The notes: a model not told the origin generated them from the letters alone. Counted from the stretch's first letter, positions 24,948-33,820 are shown. The stretch is 38,384 nucleotides of DNA from Bacteroidaceae bacterium (GCA_017645655.1 JAGCNZ010000043.1:1-38384), one strand, 5' to 3'. Numbers and translations are program-made.

Positions 24948-25050
24948 GGAGGACTGCAGTCCTCCGAAAATTTTTCAATAGGAGGACTCGAGTCCCACCG
25001 CGGTGGGACTCGAGTTTTTCTGTGGTGGGACGAGCGTCCTCCCATGGTGG
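24948..25050. repeat. Nest of perfect palindromes built from GGAGGACT/GGTGGGACT boxes
   Basis: GGAGGACTGCAGTCCTCC (24948-24965) is a perfect 18-bp palindrome. A second, perfect 30-bp palindrome runs 24986-25015, with left arm ACTCGAGTCCCACCG, and is followed by TTTTC. GGTGGGAC boxes recur up to about 25050, partly paired with a GTCCTCCC box. The nest lies between the DUF6078-like stop (25058) and the GH127 promoter in a 351-bp gap; I see nothing else in 24764-24947 apart from a minor ACATGT inverted repeat near 24824-24842. It may terminate the minus-strand AddAB transcript or be a small repeat element. Confidence 0.85.
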
Positions 25051-25057
25051 GACTCGT

Positions 25058-25492
25058 TCAGTCGCAGTAGTTGATGAGCTCTTCGTAATGGTCGAAAGGC
25101 AAATCCTCCGTGACGCCGGCCTTGCGCAGGGCAGCCAGGATGGTCTCCTGCTCCCGTGGCGGGAGGAACAGCTTGCCGCTGCGACGCTCGTAATAGGCAT
25201 TTCGGCCGAACTCCCCAATCAGCGTGCCCATGAATTTTTGGTACTGTTCGGGGAACATTTTCTTCTGGAAGCCCGTGAATCCACGCGCGAACCTGACGGG
25301 CTCGCTGCAGCGGTAGAACTTGCATCCGGCATCCTTCGTGCACTTCCTCGGGCTGATGAGATGCAGAAAAGTCTCGCTCTGCACGAGCGTTGCATAAGCC
25401 AGCTGATGCAGACAACTTGCTGCCATCGGGCAGTCCTCGTACATGCAGACGGCATAGTCCGCAGGCAGCGTCGTATAGTTTTTCCTTGCCAT
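25058..25492 (-). CDS. DUF6078-like Cys-rich cytoplasmic protein
   Basis: A 144-residue protein from the ATG at 25492; a TTG nine codons upstream could also be considered but is less likely. It has no signal peptide. Seven Cys residues lie in its first ~60 residues (YAVCMYEDCPMAASCLHQ, then KCTKDAGCKFYRC), a spacing that suggests metal binding. The pattern, with the C-terminal EQETILAALRKAGV and EELINYC, resembles the Bacteroidetes DUF6078 family, for which I know no function. It follows the GH20 gene by 48 nt in the same direction and is the last gene before the palindrome nest. Confidence 0.75.
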   Translation of the reverse strand: MARKNYTTLPADYAVCMYEDCPMAASCLHQLAYATLVQSETFLHLISPRKCTKDAGCKFYRCSEPVRFARGFTGFQKKMFPEQYQKFMGTLIGEFGRNAYYERRSGKLFLPPREQETILAALRKAGVTEDLPFDHYEELINYCD

Positions 25493-25540
25493 AATTGTGT
25501 TGTATTTATAGGTTGTCAATGCTTACGTTGCTGTCGTTCC

Positions 25541-27601
25541 CTATCTCCAGGCGCTGAAGTTGGTGATGCGGCTTCGGAAGTCGCCCGTCTCCTGCAGGGG
25601 GAAGACGAGGGTTCGCATGATTTTGTAGGTGCTCTTCTTGTTGTCGGAGCGGTGACCAGTGTCGGGTTTGAGGCGCTCCACCAGCTTGCCGTCAGCAAAG
25701 AGGCTGAGGCCCTGGTTGTCGCCCTTCAGTTGGATGGTCTCGCGCTTGCCGGGTTTGCCCTTGTATTTGAAGGTGAAGAGGTAGCCGTCGCGACTGAAAC
25801 CGAGCATTCCCTTGATGGGGTCGGAGAGGTAGAACGTGCTGCGTTCGCTCGTCAGGAGCACCGTGCCGCGTTTCTCATCTGCCCAGTCGATGTCGAACTC
25901 GACGGTGTAAGGGTAGCCAATCTGAGAGACCCCCTCAAAACCTACCCGTGGGGAGGCATTTTGAAGGGAGGCATCCTTTCCTCCCCCTCGGAGGAGAAAG
26001 AGAGGGCTCCTTGGCTTCAAGTCGATATGATTGACCATGCTCTTGCGACCTATCTCGTCTGTGAGAGGTCCGTCTTCGAGCTTGTTGGCTAAGGTCTGCC
26101 ACTCGGAAAAGGCGGCTTCTGTGGTGTCGCGTAGGGCGTTCCAGCACTTCTCGCTGACGACTTGCATGGCGGGCAGGATGCGGTCGTGGCAGTCGCCCAC
26201 GGAGATGCCGTTCTTGATGAAGTCGTTCCAGAGGGCGAACATGCCGCCGTCGATGAGCGGGTCTTGGTGGTCGAAACGTTTGTCGCGGATGAGCGAGGGA
26301 TTCCAGTTCTTGAAGAGCCAACGGGTGTTGAGGTAGTCGTTGTAGTAGCCTGCTGCGGGCACAATGTAGATGAAGCGGTCGGGGATGGATATCATGTGGA
26401 AGCCCTGCTTGTGCATCTCCACGGGGTCAGCGTAGCCGTTGTACCAAAGGCTCATCAGCACGCCGTCGGAGGGCACGGGCGTCACGCCCTTCGCATGCGT
26501 CAGACTGCCCCAGAAGACGGGCTGCTTGCCGTATTTCTTGACCTCATTGCAGAGGTGGACGATCAGTTCGCGGAAGCGTTCGCAGATGGCTGAGTCCTTG
26601 TTGCTGTACTCGTCCGTGCCGATGTGGAAGCGGGGGCACGGGAAGACTGGGTCTGGTCCGCCAAGGTACTCGGCATAGAGGCTGTCGAGGAAAGGAATGA
26701 GTTCGGGGTTCTCGAGGTCGAGGTGCGCGTCGTCGTACTTCTTGGCAGCCAGCGACGGACGGTAGTGCGTGAAGGCAAGGCTGTGTGCCGGCACATCGAA
26801 CTCAGGTATAATCTCCACGCCCATCGTCTCGGCATAGCGGATGAGGTTGCGCATCTCCTGCTTCGAGTAGCTTCCGTCGATGGCGGTAAGGCCGGGGAAG
26901 TAGTCGCTCTCCATGCGAAAAGCAGCGTAGGTATCGTCCCAACTGTTCTCGTACTGGTCCATAAAGCCATTGTCGTTGAGGTGCAGCTGGAGCGTGTTCA
27001 TCTTGTAGTAAGACATCACATTGACGAGCGAATAGAGGTAGCTGAGGGGGTAGAACTTTCGTCCGCAGTCGAGCATGAAGCCGCGGATGGGGTAGTCGGG
27101 CTTGTCGGTAATGGTGAGACAGGGAAGCGTCCCTTTAGTAATCACGCCGGCATTGCTCTTCGCGAAGTGCGTGTCCTTCATCTGGATTAACGTCTGCACG
27201 CCCCATAAAGCGCCCTTAGGCGTGGTGGCTTGAACGGTGATGCCCTTCGGAGAGATGGTCAAGCGATAACCCTCGTCGCCAAGCTTAGCTTTCTTGGCTT
27301 CCTTCTTAGAGAGAAGAGAGAGGAAAATGGAAGATCCTCCCCGACCCTCCCTTGAAGGGAGGTAGTTTTTATTCTCCACCTTTAAGGGGGAGCCAGAGGG
27401 AGTCTTCCATGCCTTGCCTAAATACTCTGCTGCCGTTCGCAGCGAAGCATCGTTGTAGGTGACGTTCGTGAAGCTCGCCACCTGAACAGAGCCTTGCGCC
27501 ATTGTCTGTTCGTGAACGCTGGGAATGCAAAAAGGCTGAGCTGCTGCCTGCCCAATGCCAAGGACAAAGAGCAGCGAGATAAGTTTTGACTTGAAGTTCA
27601 T
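25541..27601 (-). CDS. Secreted GH20 beta-N-acetylhexosaminidase with two in-frame repeat insertions
   Basis: A 686-residue exported glycosidase (signal MNFKSKLISLLFVLGIGQAAAQ). An N-terminal GH20b-like domain precedes the TIM barrel, which begins DKPDYPIRGFMLDCGRKF. HIGTDEYS carries the catalytic pair Asp330-Glu331; GH20 enzymes use substrate-assisted catalysis to release terminal GlcNAc or GalNAc. The usual HIGGDE is HIGTDE here. A C-terminal lectin-like or jelly-roll region follows. Two segments (about residues 70-89 and 534-557) are compositionally foreign and are encoded by G/C-rich hairpin DNA; both keep the frame open. It lies 32 nt after the AddB-like gene with no promoter box in between, so it may be read through from that operon. 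Confidence 0.9.
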   Translation of the reverse strand: MNFKSKLISLLFVLGIGQAAAQPFCIPSVHEQTMAQGSVQVASFTNVTYNDASLRTAAEYLGKAWKTPSGSPLKVENKNYLPSREGRGGSSIFLSLLSKKEAKKAKLGDEGYRLTISPKGITVQATTPKGALWGVQTLIQMKDTHFAKSNAGVITKGTLPCLTITDKPDYPIRGFMLDCGRKFYPLSYLYSLVNVMSYYKMNTLQLHLNDNGFMDQYENSWDDTYAAFRMESDYFPGLTAIDGSYSKQEMRNLIRYAETMGVEIIPEFDVPAHSLAFTHYRPSLAAKKYDDAHLDLENPELIPFLDSLYAEYLGGPDPVFPCPRFHIGTDEYSNKDSAICERFRELIVHLCNEVKKYGKQPVFWGSLTHAKGVTPVPSDGVLMSLWYNGYADPVEMHKQGFHMISIPDRFIYIVPAAGYYNDYLNTRWLFKNWNPSLIRDKRFDHQDPLIDGGMFALWNDFIKNGISVGDCHDRILPAMQVVSEKCWNALRDTTEAAFSEWQTLANKLEDGPLTDEIGRKSMVNHIDLKPRSPLFLLRGGGKDASLQNASPRVGFEGVSQIGYPYTVEFDIDWADEKRGTVLLTSERSTFYLSDPIKGMLGFSRDGYLFTFKYKGKPGKRETIQLKGDNQGLSLFADGKLVERLKPDTGHRSDNKKSTYKIMRTLVFPLQETGDFRSRITNFSAWR
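25930..26000. repeat. Hairpin repeat inserted in frame in GH20 (C-terminal site)
   Basis: On the plus strand CCTCAAAA-CCTACCC (25933-25947) pairs with GGGGAGG and TTTTGAAGG (25950-25967) through a GT turn. A second hairpin CTTTCCTCC...GGAGGAGAAAG covers 25976-26000. These G/C-run hairpins look like intergenic repeats. In the protein they give about residues 534-557 (SPLFLLRGGG, NASPRVGFEG), unlike the flanks. Confidence 0.7.
27336..27392. repeat. Hairpin repeat inserted in frame in GH20 (N-terminal site)
   Basis: CCTCCCTT-G-AAGGGAGG (27346-27362) is an exact 8-bp hairpin. CTCCACCTT/AAGGGGGAG (27374-27392) forms a second one with one mismatch. The block has the same character as the C-terminal insertion (runs of C paired with runs of G, CCTCCC/GGGAGG cores). 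It encodes roughly residues 70-89 (PLKVENKNYLPSREGRGG). Confidence 0.7.
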
Positions 27602-27633
27602 TGTTGTTAGGTTTTAGGATTTATAGATTGATG

Positions 27634-30555
27634 TTACTTTCCACATATTTCTTGCAGCTTGCAGTACTTGCACGGCCCCAGGTCTTTATTTTCGTTTGTC
27701 GTGCAAGTGAACGGCTTGTCGGGGTTGAAGATGTCTTCAAGGATGTTTTGCATGCCTTCCCTGAAAGCGTCGGCATGTTGCGCTCCAAAGTTATCGACCA
27801 CAACTTTTTCGATAAAGAGCGAAGGGTCGTAGTCAGGATTGGCAGCCGCGATGGGGTAGAAGAGTATAGGCTTGATGGGGAGCTTGTTGTGGAGCTTGGC
27901 TTCGGGACTCTCCATCTCGGCCAGCGCGTAGAGGAATGTTTGCAAATAGTAACTGTAGTGTTTTTTATCATTCAATCCCACCACATTCTCCATCTTCACT
28001 AGTTTGTCGTCTTTATGGTATGTGCCGGTCTTGTAGTCGACAATGCGAATGTGGTTGCTCGTCTTGTCGATGCGGTCCACGCGACCACCCACCTTGAGCC
28101 TCGTACCCTGCACATCAAACTCGACAGACCTGTCTACTTCTGTGCCGAGGATGCTGAAGGGCGCTTGTTCTGCATCGAAGCGAATGAGTCTTATCAAATA
28201 TGTTCTAAGGACGTCGAGCGCGATGAGGGTTGCGCCTTTGTAGGCATTATTGGCCTTAAACTCCTTTGCTCGAGGGAAACGCTCTGCGATGTCAGGCAAG
28301 CGGTCGAAGGCCTCGGTGGGATGGAACCAGGAGACATCGAATGCGGTGTGAAGTATCAGCTCGAGCTCGGCAAGTACTGACGGCTTGATGGATGAATCCT
28401 TTTCACAAAGCATATAGGCAAAGATGTCATGCGACTTGTGCTGCTCTTGCAAACGCCTGTAGAAGAACTCGACAGAATCGTGGAAGATGGTGCCGATGGT
28501 GCTGGCAGAAATGCCCTCCTCCAGATTGTCCTCTTGGCGAATTCCAAGCACCTTGTCAAGGTAAAACCTGATAGGACACTCTATATATGCATTGATGGTC
28601 GAGGCACTGAGTACTTGCTTTTCACCATTTGCGCAGTTCTGGTCGTAGCGTTGCCGCAAGCGCTCCATCACTTCGGGAGTCTTCTGGATTTCAATAGTGG
28701 ACCTGATACTGGGTTGAGGCTTGCTGCGAAGCCAAAGTGTGCGGATAGGAATCTTCGTCTCGGCAAGCATTTGCGTCAGGAAGCGCGACATTTCGTGTGG
28801 AACACCGTCACTCGTGCTCTCGTTGTAGACGCAAGTCAAATGCTCACAACGACTGACGAGACGATAGAAATAATATTCATAGACGGCAATCCGATGGTCT
28901 TGAGTCGTCAAGCCGAATGCCTTGCGAAGCGTCTCGGGGATAAACGAGTTGGCATGTGCGCTTCGCGGCAGAAAGCCTTCCTCCACAGAAAGCATAAGCA
29001 TGTGCTCGAAGTCGAGGCAGCGCGTCTCGAGCATTCCCATCATCTGCAGTCCCCGGTCTGGTTTGCTGTGGAAGGGTATCTTGGCACTCGTCATCATCTG
29101 TCGCAGCAAGCGTCGCAGGGTGCCTGGCAGTATGACGAGGGGTGTGTCTTTGTCTTGGGTAAGGTTGCGAAGCAGGCATAGCATCTTGTCGATGCGGAAG
29201 ACGGCCTCGCTGTATAGCTGCTCATAGATGTTGGGCTCTTCTATTTGTGCAAAGTGCAAAGCAATCTGTCGAAGATGTGTGAGCAGGTAGTTGAGCAGTT
29301 TTGCCGTATCATCCCCGCAATAAGCGAAGCAATCTTCTTCTTTGAGCAACTCGAAGAGAGGCTGTCTGCGCAATGATTGCTCGAAAGGATAACGGAAGCG
29401 CTTGCGATTGGCATCATATCCCTCAAGCTGCAATTTGAGCAAAGCCATGATGATAGCGTGGATGGGTGTGTCAGCGACGGGAAATCCCATTGTAACGTTC
29501 ACCTCCTCTATCTCTTTGGGAATGGCATGAAGGACGGGTTGCATCAATGCTTCGTTGCAAAGGATAACTGCTTTGCGAGGCGCTTTGCTTTGGGCGTGTT
29601 CCTTGAGCCAAAGGTTTGTGTATCGAGCAGCCGCATTGTCGGTAGAGCAAGCGATGAAGGTCACGTCGCTGAGATGGTTGAAGTTGTCGAAAGGCTCCAA
29701 CTCACTGATAGCATTGGGGAAGTTGTCGAGATTCTGCTTCATGAAGAAGCCAGACTTATGGTCTTTTCTTGATTCACGGTAGTATACATCATAGTCCCAA
29801 TAGAAGAGAGCCTTTTCCTGCCCACAGAGTCTTGCCTCTTGCAGGATGGCTTTCATCATGGAAGTCTCCACATTATTCAGCACGTTGAAACCCACAAACA
29901 CGATAGCACGCTTGCTCTTAAGGAGTTCGTGAACAAGGTCTTCACTGGTTTGGATTTGCTCTATGACATGACGGAACATGGCGCCTTCCCAAAGCTTGCC
30001 TTCCTCGAGGAGTTTGTCATGAAGTTTTGTGTAGATTTCGAACATGTGACTCCACGTCAGCAGGAACTTCTCTTTCATTTTTGTGGTGTTTTCCAAAGAG
30101 AAATGTCCGAAGAAATGTTCGAGCGTCTTGCGTTGGTTGCTTTCAAGGTAGTCGATGCTGTTGAGGCGTTCCTGGTCGGTGATGTTGGTGAAGATGGCTT
30201 GGGCGTTGGCAAGATGCTTGTCGATGTCGTCGAAGTCTGCCATGAGCACTTCGCCCCAGCTCCAGAACTCGTCGAGCGTCTCAGTGTAGTCTGCTCCCAA
30301 TACTTCCTGCATGATACGATGCAGTATGCAAATGCATTCCATCGGGTCGGCTTGCTGTATCGTCGTCAGGCTCTGGAAGAGGTCGCCTATGGTGCAGTAG
30401 TGAGGAGCCCAAACAGGTTTGTCATTCTGGATTGCCAACTCGCGACTGAGGAACATGCCGGCACGCTTGTTGGGGAAGACGACTGTCACATCGCGCATAT
30501 CATTCGTGAAGCGTGCCAACAGGTCGCTTGCTATGAGATTGAGGAAACTTTTCAT
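27634..30555 (-). CDS. AddB-like PD-(D/E)XK nuclease of a double-strand-break repair complex
   Basis: A 973-residue cytoplasmic protein. The N-terminal part resembles an inactive UvrD-like fold: VTVVFPNKRAGMFLSREL replaces a Walker A motif, which is degenerate. The C-terminal nuclease has VGGRVDRID and RIVDYKTGTYH (Asp840, Lys842). A C-terminal PCKYCKLQEIC plus the upstream ECPIRFYLD Cys form the four-Cys Fe-S cluster pattern of AddB nucleases. AddAB resects DNA ends to load RecA. It lies 6 nt downstream of the AddA-like helicase gene, which supports a two-subunit complex. Bacteroidetes AddB proteins diverge strongly from Bacillus AddB, so the symbol is left empty. Confidence 0.88.
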   Translation of the reverse strand: MKSFLNLIASDLLARFTNDMRDVTVVFPNKRAGMFLSRELAIQNDKPVWAPHYCTIGDLFQSLTTIQQADPMECICILHRIMQEVLGADYTETLDEFWSWGEVLMADFDDIDKHLANAQAIFTNITDQERLNSIDYLESNQRKTLEHFFGHFSLENTTKMKEKFLLTWSHMFEIYTKLHDKLLEEGKLWEGAMFRHVIEQIQTSEDLVHELLKSKRAIVFVGFNVLNNVETSMMKAILQEARLCGQEKALFYWDYDVYYRESRKDHKSGFFMKQNLDNFPNAISELEPFDNFNHLSDVTFIACSTDNAAARYTNLWLKEHAQSKAPRKAVILCNEALMQPVLHAIPKEIEEVNVTMGFPVADTPIHAIIMALLKLQLEGYDANRKRFRYPFEQSLRRQPLFELLKEEDCFAYCGDDTAKLLNYLLTHLRQIALHFAQIEEPNIYEQLYSEAVFRIDKMLCLLRNLTQDKDTPLVILPGTLRRLLRQMMTSAKIPFHSKPDRGLQMMGMLETRCLDFEHMLMLSVEEGFLPRSAHANSFIPETLRKAFGLTTQDHRIAVYEYYFYRLVSRCEHLTCVYNESTSDGVPHEMSRFLTQMLAETKIPIRTLWLRSKPQPSIRSTIEIQKTPEVMERLRQRYDQNCANGEKQVLSASTINAYIECPIRFYLDKVLGIRQEDNLEEGISASTIGTIFHDSVEFFYRRLQEQHKSHDIFAYMLCEKDSSIKPSVLAELELILHTAFDVSWFHPTEAFDRLPDIAERFPRAKEFKANNAYKGATLIALDVLRTYLIRLIRFDAEQAPFSILGTEVDRSVEFDVQGTRLKVGGRVDRIDKTSNHIRIVDYKTGTYHKDDKLVKMENVVGLNDKKHYSYYLQTFLYALAEMESPEAKLHNKLPIKPILFYPIAAANPDYDPSLFIEKVVVDNFGAQHADAFREGMQNILEDIFNPDKPFTCTTNENKDLGPCKYCKLQEICGK

Positions 30556-30561
30556 GATGAT

Positions 30562-33500
30562 TTAGTTCTTTGTTTTGAAAGGAATCGGCACGGCTCCCTT
30601 GCCCATGACGTACCATAGGTAGCCTTTTATCTCATGTTGGGGATACATGCACTGCATGAACTCCATGTATGCTTTCACTTGCTGGTCGTAGTATTTGCTT
30701 GGATGGCCGAACTTATAATCGACGACTGTGATGCAGCCATTGTTCATCACCACTCGGTCCGGTCGCAGCACGTCGGGCTGTCCTTCCTTGTTAATGCCGG
30801 CAATGCTGCATTCATTATATATAATATTGTCTGCCTTGAACCATGAGGCGACGATGGGGTCGCGGAAGCCTTCTGTGATGCGAGTCGTGATGGCATTCCA
30901 GTCTTCGCTATCGCCGATGAGGCCTTCCTGGCGAGCCTGGTTGAACACCTCTTCGAGCTGACTGACATCGCCCACTCGGCTGAGCACTTCATGCATTCGG
31001 GTTCCTATCTCTCGCTGTGAAAGCCTGATGCCCTCCATTTGTTGCCCATCGTCCGAAGTCTGTTGCCTGAGGTAGTCTTGTGCTTGATTGCTTTGCATGA
31101 AGTAGAGTTTGGGATCTCGCGTCACGACGTTCACGTCGATGGCATCCTTCTCAAGGTGTTGCAGGGCGAGTGGGTTCTTCTTTTCGTCTTCTTCCTTTGC
31201 TTCCGTCACGGGAGAGCCTATTTCGTAGGTAAAGCAGTTCTCGTCCGGGTCATTGCTGTCGTTGCGAAGCGAATCGTAGATGAGTTTGGCTACATTATAT
31301 CTATTAGTATCTCTCACGCCATACACATACAGATTTGCCTCTGCTCGTGTGAAGGCCACATATTGGAGGTTAAGGGTGTCTACCTGTTTCTCCATATGTT
31401 CCTTTTCGTAGCAAGGTGCAAAGACAGATGTCCTTACACCTTTCGACTTGATGGAGATGGGGAGTGCTCCCATCTCATTGTAGGGAGGAACGTCGGTCTT
31501 GCACCAGAGTATCTCATCTGTTTGGTCGTTATCGACAGCCCAGTTGTTGAATGGCAGCATCACGGTGTGGAATGCCAGTCCTTTTGCCTTGTGGATGGTC
31601 AGGATGCGTATGCCTGTCATGGAGCAGCCTGGGATGGAACTCTTATGGATGGTATCGTCCCATGCCTCCAGGAAGGTCTGGATGTCGGGGGCTGCGGCAC
31701 TGCTAAGGTGCTTTTGCAGCGCATCGAAGAAGGCAAGTACGTATGGGTCTTCGCCTGTTATCTTGTCGAGCGAGAAGATGAGCCACAACTTCTCAGCAAG
31801 GAGGTAAAGTGGTATTTGCAGCAACTTCTCTTTGCCTTCTGTGAAGTCCTTTGGCAGGACTTGCTCCGCTTCTTGCAGAGCGACGCTTTGTATGGTTGTG
31901 TCTTCTTGCCCGAGGACGTCTCGCAGATAGTGCAGCATCAGATATTTCTCCGAGATGATGTCGGTGTGAAGTTTGTCGACGAGAAGTCGCATTGCCGCCA
32001 CAATCATTTGTACGCTGACAGATGCTTCGAGTCGGAATGCTTCATCGCTGACGATGGGGATGCCATGCTGGCTGAAGCCGTTGATGAGCTTTTGAGCATT
32101 CTTGTTTTCGCGGATGAGGATGGCAATCTTGCTCAGCTCAAGACCTCTTGCTTGCAGGCGTTTTATTTGTTCCACCATATCGTCAATGGTGTTGTCTTCT
32201 TCTTTGTTCTTATAAAGTTTTATGCGTACGTAGCCTTCTCCGTCGTCCTTTTTCTTTTTTTGCTCTACGTCGTGATAGATGTTGGCCAGTTTGATTGTCG
32301 CATCGGGGTTTCTGTTGTCAAGTTGTTGGGCAGCGAGGGGGAAGAACGCATTGTTGAAGTCGACGATGAACTGGTGGCTGCGATAGTTGATGTCGAGTGG
32401 GTCGTCCTTGATGTCGAAGCCCTGCATTTCCTGTTTGATATTGTGAAGAATCTTCCAGTCGCCGTTCCTCCAGCGGTATATGCTTTGCTTGATGTCGCCG
32501 ACGAGCATTACCTTTCCGCCTGAGGCGAGTTTCTCGAGAAGCAACTTCTTGAAGTTTTCCCACTGCATCAGGCTGGTGTCTTGGAATTCGTCAATCATCA
32601 CATTGTTGATGGCAGTGCCGATTTTCTCGAAGATGAAGGGTGCGTCGTTTCCTTCTGACATTTTGCTGAGAAGGACGGGTGTCGAGCTGAGTATGAAGCG
32701 GCCGGTCTCGCCTTCTATCTTGTGTGCCAGTTCGTCGATGTTGCGCAGGAGCCTTAGTTCGTTGAGGTTCTTGAGGACGCATCTTGCCGAGAAATAATTC
32801 TTGAGGTGATTCAGGATTTGTAGGATTCTTTCTCGCAACTCGTTTTCTTCTGCCAGGCTGTTGGTATCCGCTTGGTATTTTGTTTTTAAGAACGTTTTTT
32901 CTCCATTGATTTTTTCCTCCATAGCCTTAGTCGGCATTCCGAAATCCTTTGCAGCCAGTCTTCCGAGGTAGTTGATGACGTTATTCACGCTACTTATTTT
33001 CTCGTAGAGCGGGCCGTCCTGCAAGTCTTGACTCAGCAGGACGGCGTTCTTTGTCACTTGTTGCTCGGTCGTCTGTCGGATGCGAAACATCTCGTTTTTG
33101 AAGGCTTTGACGATGTCTTGATTGCTGATTTTAGCCAACTCGTCCTCGCTCTTCTGCTGGTAATCCTCTTTGAAGATGTTTTTGGCAAAGGCCTTGAGCG
33201 GATTCACGATGTCCCATTTCTCGCCGTCGCTCAGCCGTTCTTCGACGTATTCGCGCACCCATTTCTCCACTTCGGCGTTTTCGCTCATCGTTTCTATGAG
33301 GCTGTCCACGGCGCTGTCGATAATCTCGTCGGTCGAAAGTTCTACCTGCAGGTTGGCTGCAAGCCCGAGTTCCCGGGCCATGTTCCTGAGGATGCTTTGG
33401 AAGAAGGAGTCGATGGTCTCCACGCGGAAATGCGAGTAGTCGTGCAGGATGGCAGTGAGGGCTTTTCCCGCCTTGTCGCGTATTTCCTGGTCCGAGATGC

Positions 33501-33762
33501 TTTTCCCGCTCTCTGCGAAGCGTTTTTTGATTTCCTTCAAGTAGTCTTTCGTCTCGTCAAGCTCTTCTTTCAGGCCGTAGAGGGTTTCCAGGATGCGCCC
33601 CTTCATCTCCGCCGTCGCCTTGTTTGTAAAGGTAACGGCGAGTATTTCGGTAAATGCGTCGTCTGCTTCGTTCTGCAAGAGTGACATGATGTACTCGACG
33701 GCCAGGGCAAATGTCTTGCCCGAACCTGCTGAAGCCCTGTAGATGGTGAGCGTTTGATTCAT
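30562..33762 (-). CDS. addA: AddA-like UvrD-family helicase/nuclease
   Basis: A 1066-residue SF1A helicase with a nuclease domain. Walker A is RASAGSGKT (residues 9-17), followed by EILAVTFTNKATAEMKGRI (motif Ia), VMIDEFQDTS (Walker B), VGDIKQSIYRWR (motif III), ILTIHKAKGLAFHTV (motif V) and QYVAFTRAEANLYVYG (motif VI). The C-terminal RecB-type nuclease has RPDRVV and VVDYKFG (Asp1015, Lys1017). The complex would unwind and resect double-strand ends. The AddB-like gene starts 6 nt after its stop. It has its own -7 box upstream (33790-33798). Confidence 0.93.
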   Translation of the reverse strand: MNQTLTIYRASAGSGKTFALAVEYIMSLLQNEADDAFTEILAVTFTNKATAEMKGRILETLYGLKEELDETKDYLKEIKKRFAESGKSISDQEIRDKAGKALTAILHDYSHFRVETIDSFFQSILRNMARELGLAANLQVELSTDEIIDSAVDSLIETMSENAEVEKWVREYVEERLSDGEKWDIVNPLKAFAKNIFKEDYQQKSEDELAKISNQDIVKAFKNEMFRIRQTTEQQVTKNAVLLSQDLQDGPLYEKISSVNNVINYLGRLAAKDFGMPTKAMEEKINGEKTFLKTKYQADTNSLAEENELRERILQILNHLKNYFSARCVLKNLNELRLLRNIDELAHKIEGETGRFILSSTPVLLSKMSEGNDAPFIFEKIGTAINNVMIDEFQDTSLMQWENFKKLLLEKLASGGKVMLVGDIKQSIYRWRNGDWKILHNIKQEMQGFDIKDDPLDINYRSHQFIVDFNNAFFPLAAQQLDNRNPDATIKLANIYHDVEQKKKKDDGEGYVRIKLYKNKEEDNTIDDMVEQIKRLQARGLELSKIAILIRENKNAQKLINGFSQHGIPIVSDEAFRLEASVSVQMIVAAMRLLVDKLHTDIISEKYLMLHYLRDVLGQEDTTIQSVALQEAEQVLPKDFTEGKEKLLQIPLYLLAEKLWLIFSLDKITGEDPYVLAFFDALQKHLSSAAAPDIQTFLEAWDDTIHKSSIPGCSMTGIRILTIHKAKGLAFHTVMLPFNNWAVDNDQTDEILWCKTDVPPYNEMGALPISIKSKGVRTSVFAPCYEKEHMEKQVDTLNLQYVAFTRAEANLYVYGVRDTNRYNVAKLIYDSLRNDSNDPDENCFTYEIGSPVTEAKEEDEKKNPLALQHLEKDAIDVNVVTRDPKLYFMQSNQAQDYLRQQTSDDGQQMEGIRLSQREIGTRMHEVLSRVGDVSQLEEVFNQARQEGLIGDSEDWNAITTRITEGFRDPIVASWFKADNIIYNECSIAGINKEGQPDVLRPDRVVMNNGCITVVDYKFGHPSKYYDQQVKAYMEFMQCMYPQHEIKGYLWYVMGKGAVPIPFKTKN

Positions 33763-33789
33763 GAAAAGTCGATTTTTGTCCTTTTGTAT

Positions 33790-33798
33790 GCAAATATA
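33790..33798 (-). promoter_or_regulatory. -7 promoter box of the addA operon
   Basis: On the minus strand TATATTTG (33798-33791) fits TAnnTTTG, 28 bp upstream of the ATG at 33762. The expected -33 TTTG is not evident. It is back-to-back with a plus-strand box 14 bp away. Confidence 0.6.
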
Positions 33799-33811
33799 CT
33801 AAAAATTGTCG

Positions 33812-33820
33812 TACCTTTGC
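33812..33820 (+). promoter_or_regulatory. Possible -7 box for panB, with a long leader
   Basis: TACCTTTG followed by C matches TAnnTTTG on the plus strand. If used for panB (ATG 34074), the leader would be about 250 nt and would include CACGTG array 4. A -33 box at normal spacing is lacking. No other feature was seen in 33821-33913. Confidence 0.45.

Noticed and set aside
24707-25045. N-terminal extension of the GH127 protein to 25045
   Set aside because: It would translate the promoter and the palindrome nest; a standard signal peptide and well-placed promoter support 24706.
25493-25519. TTG start for the DUF6078-like protein
   Set aside because: A good ATG follows nine codons later, and the extra residues look like intergenic sequence.
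31039-32523. 494-residue plus-strand ORF opposite addA
   Set aside because: It overlaps the helicase core motifs on the other strand and shows no signal, domain or promoter of its own.
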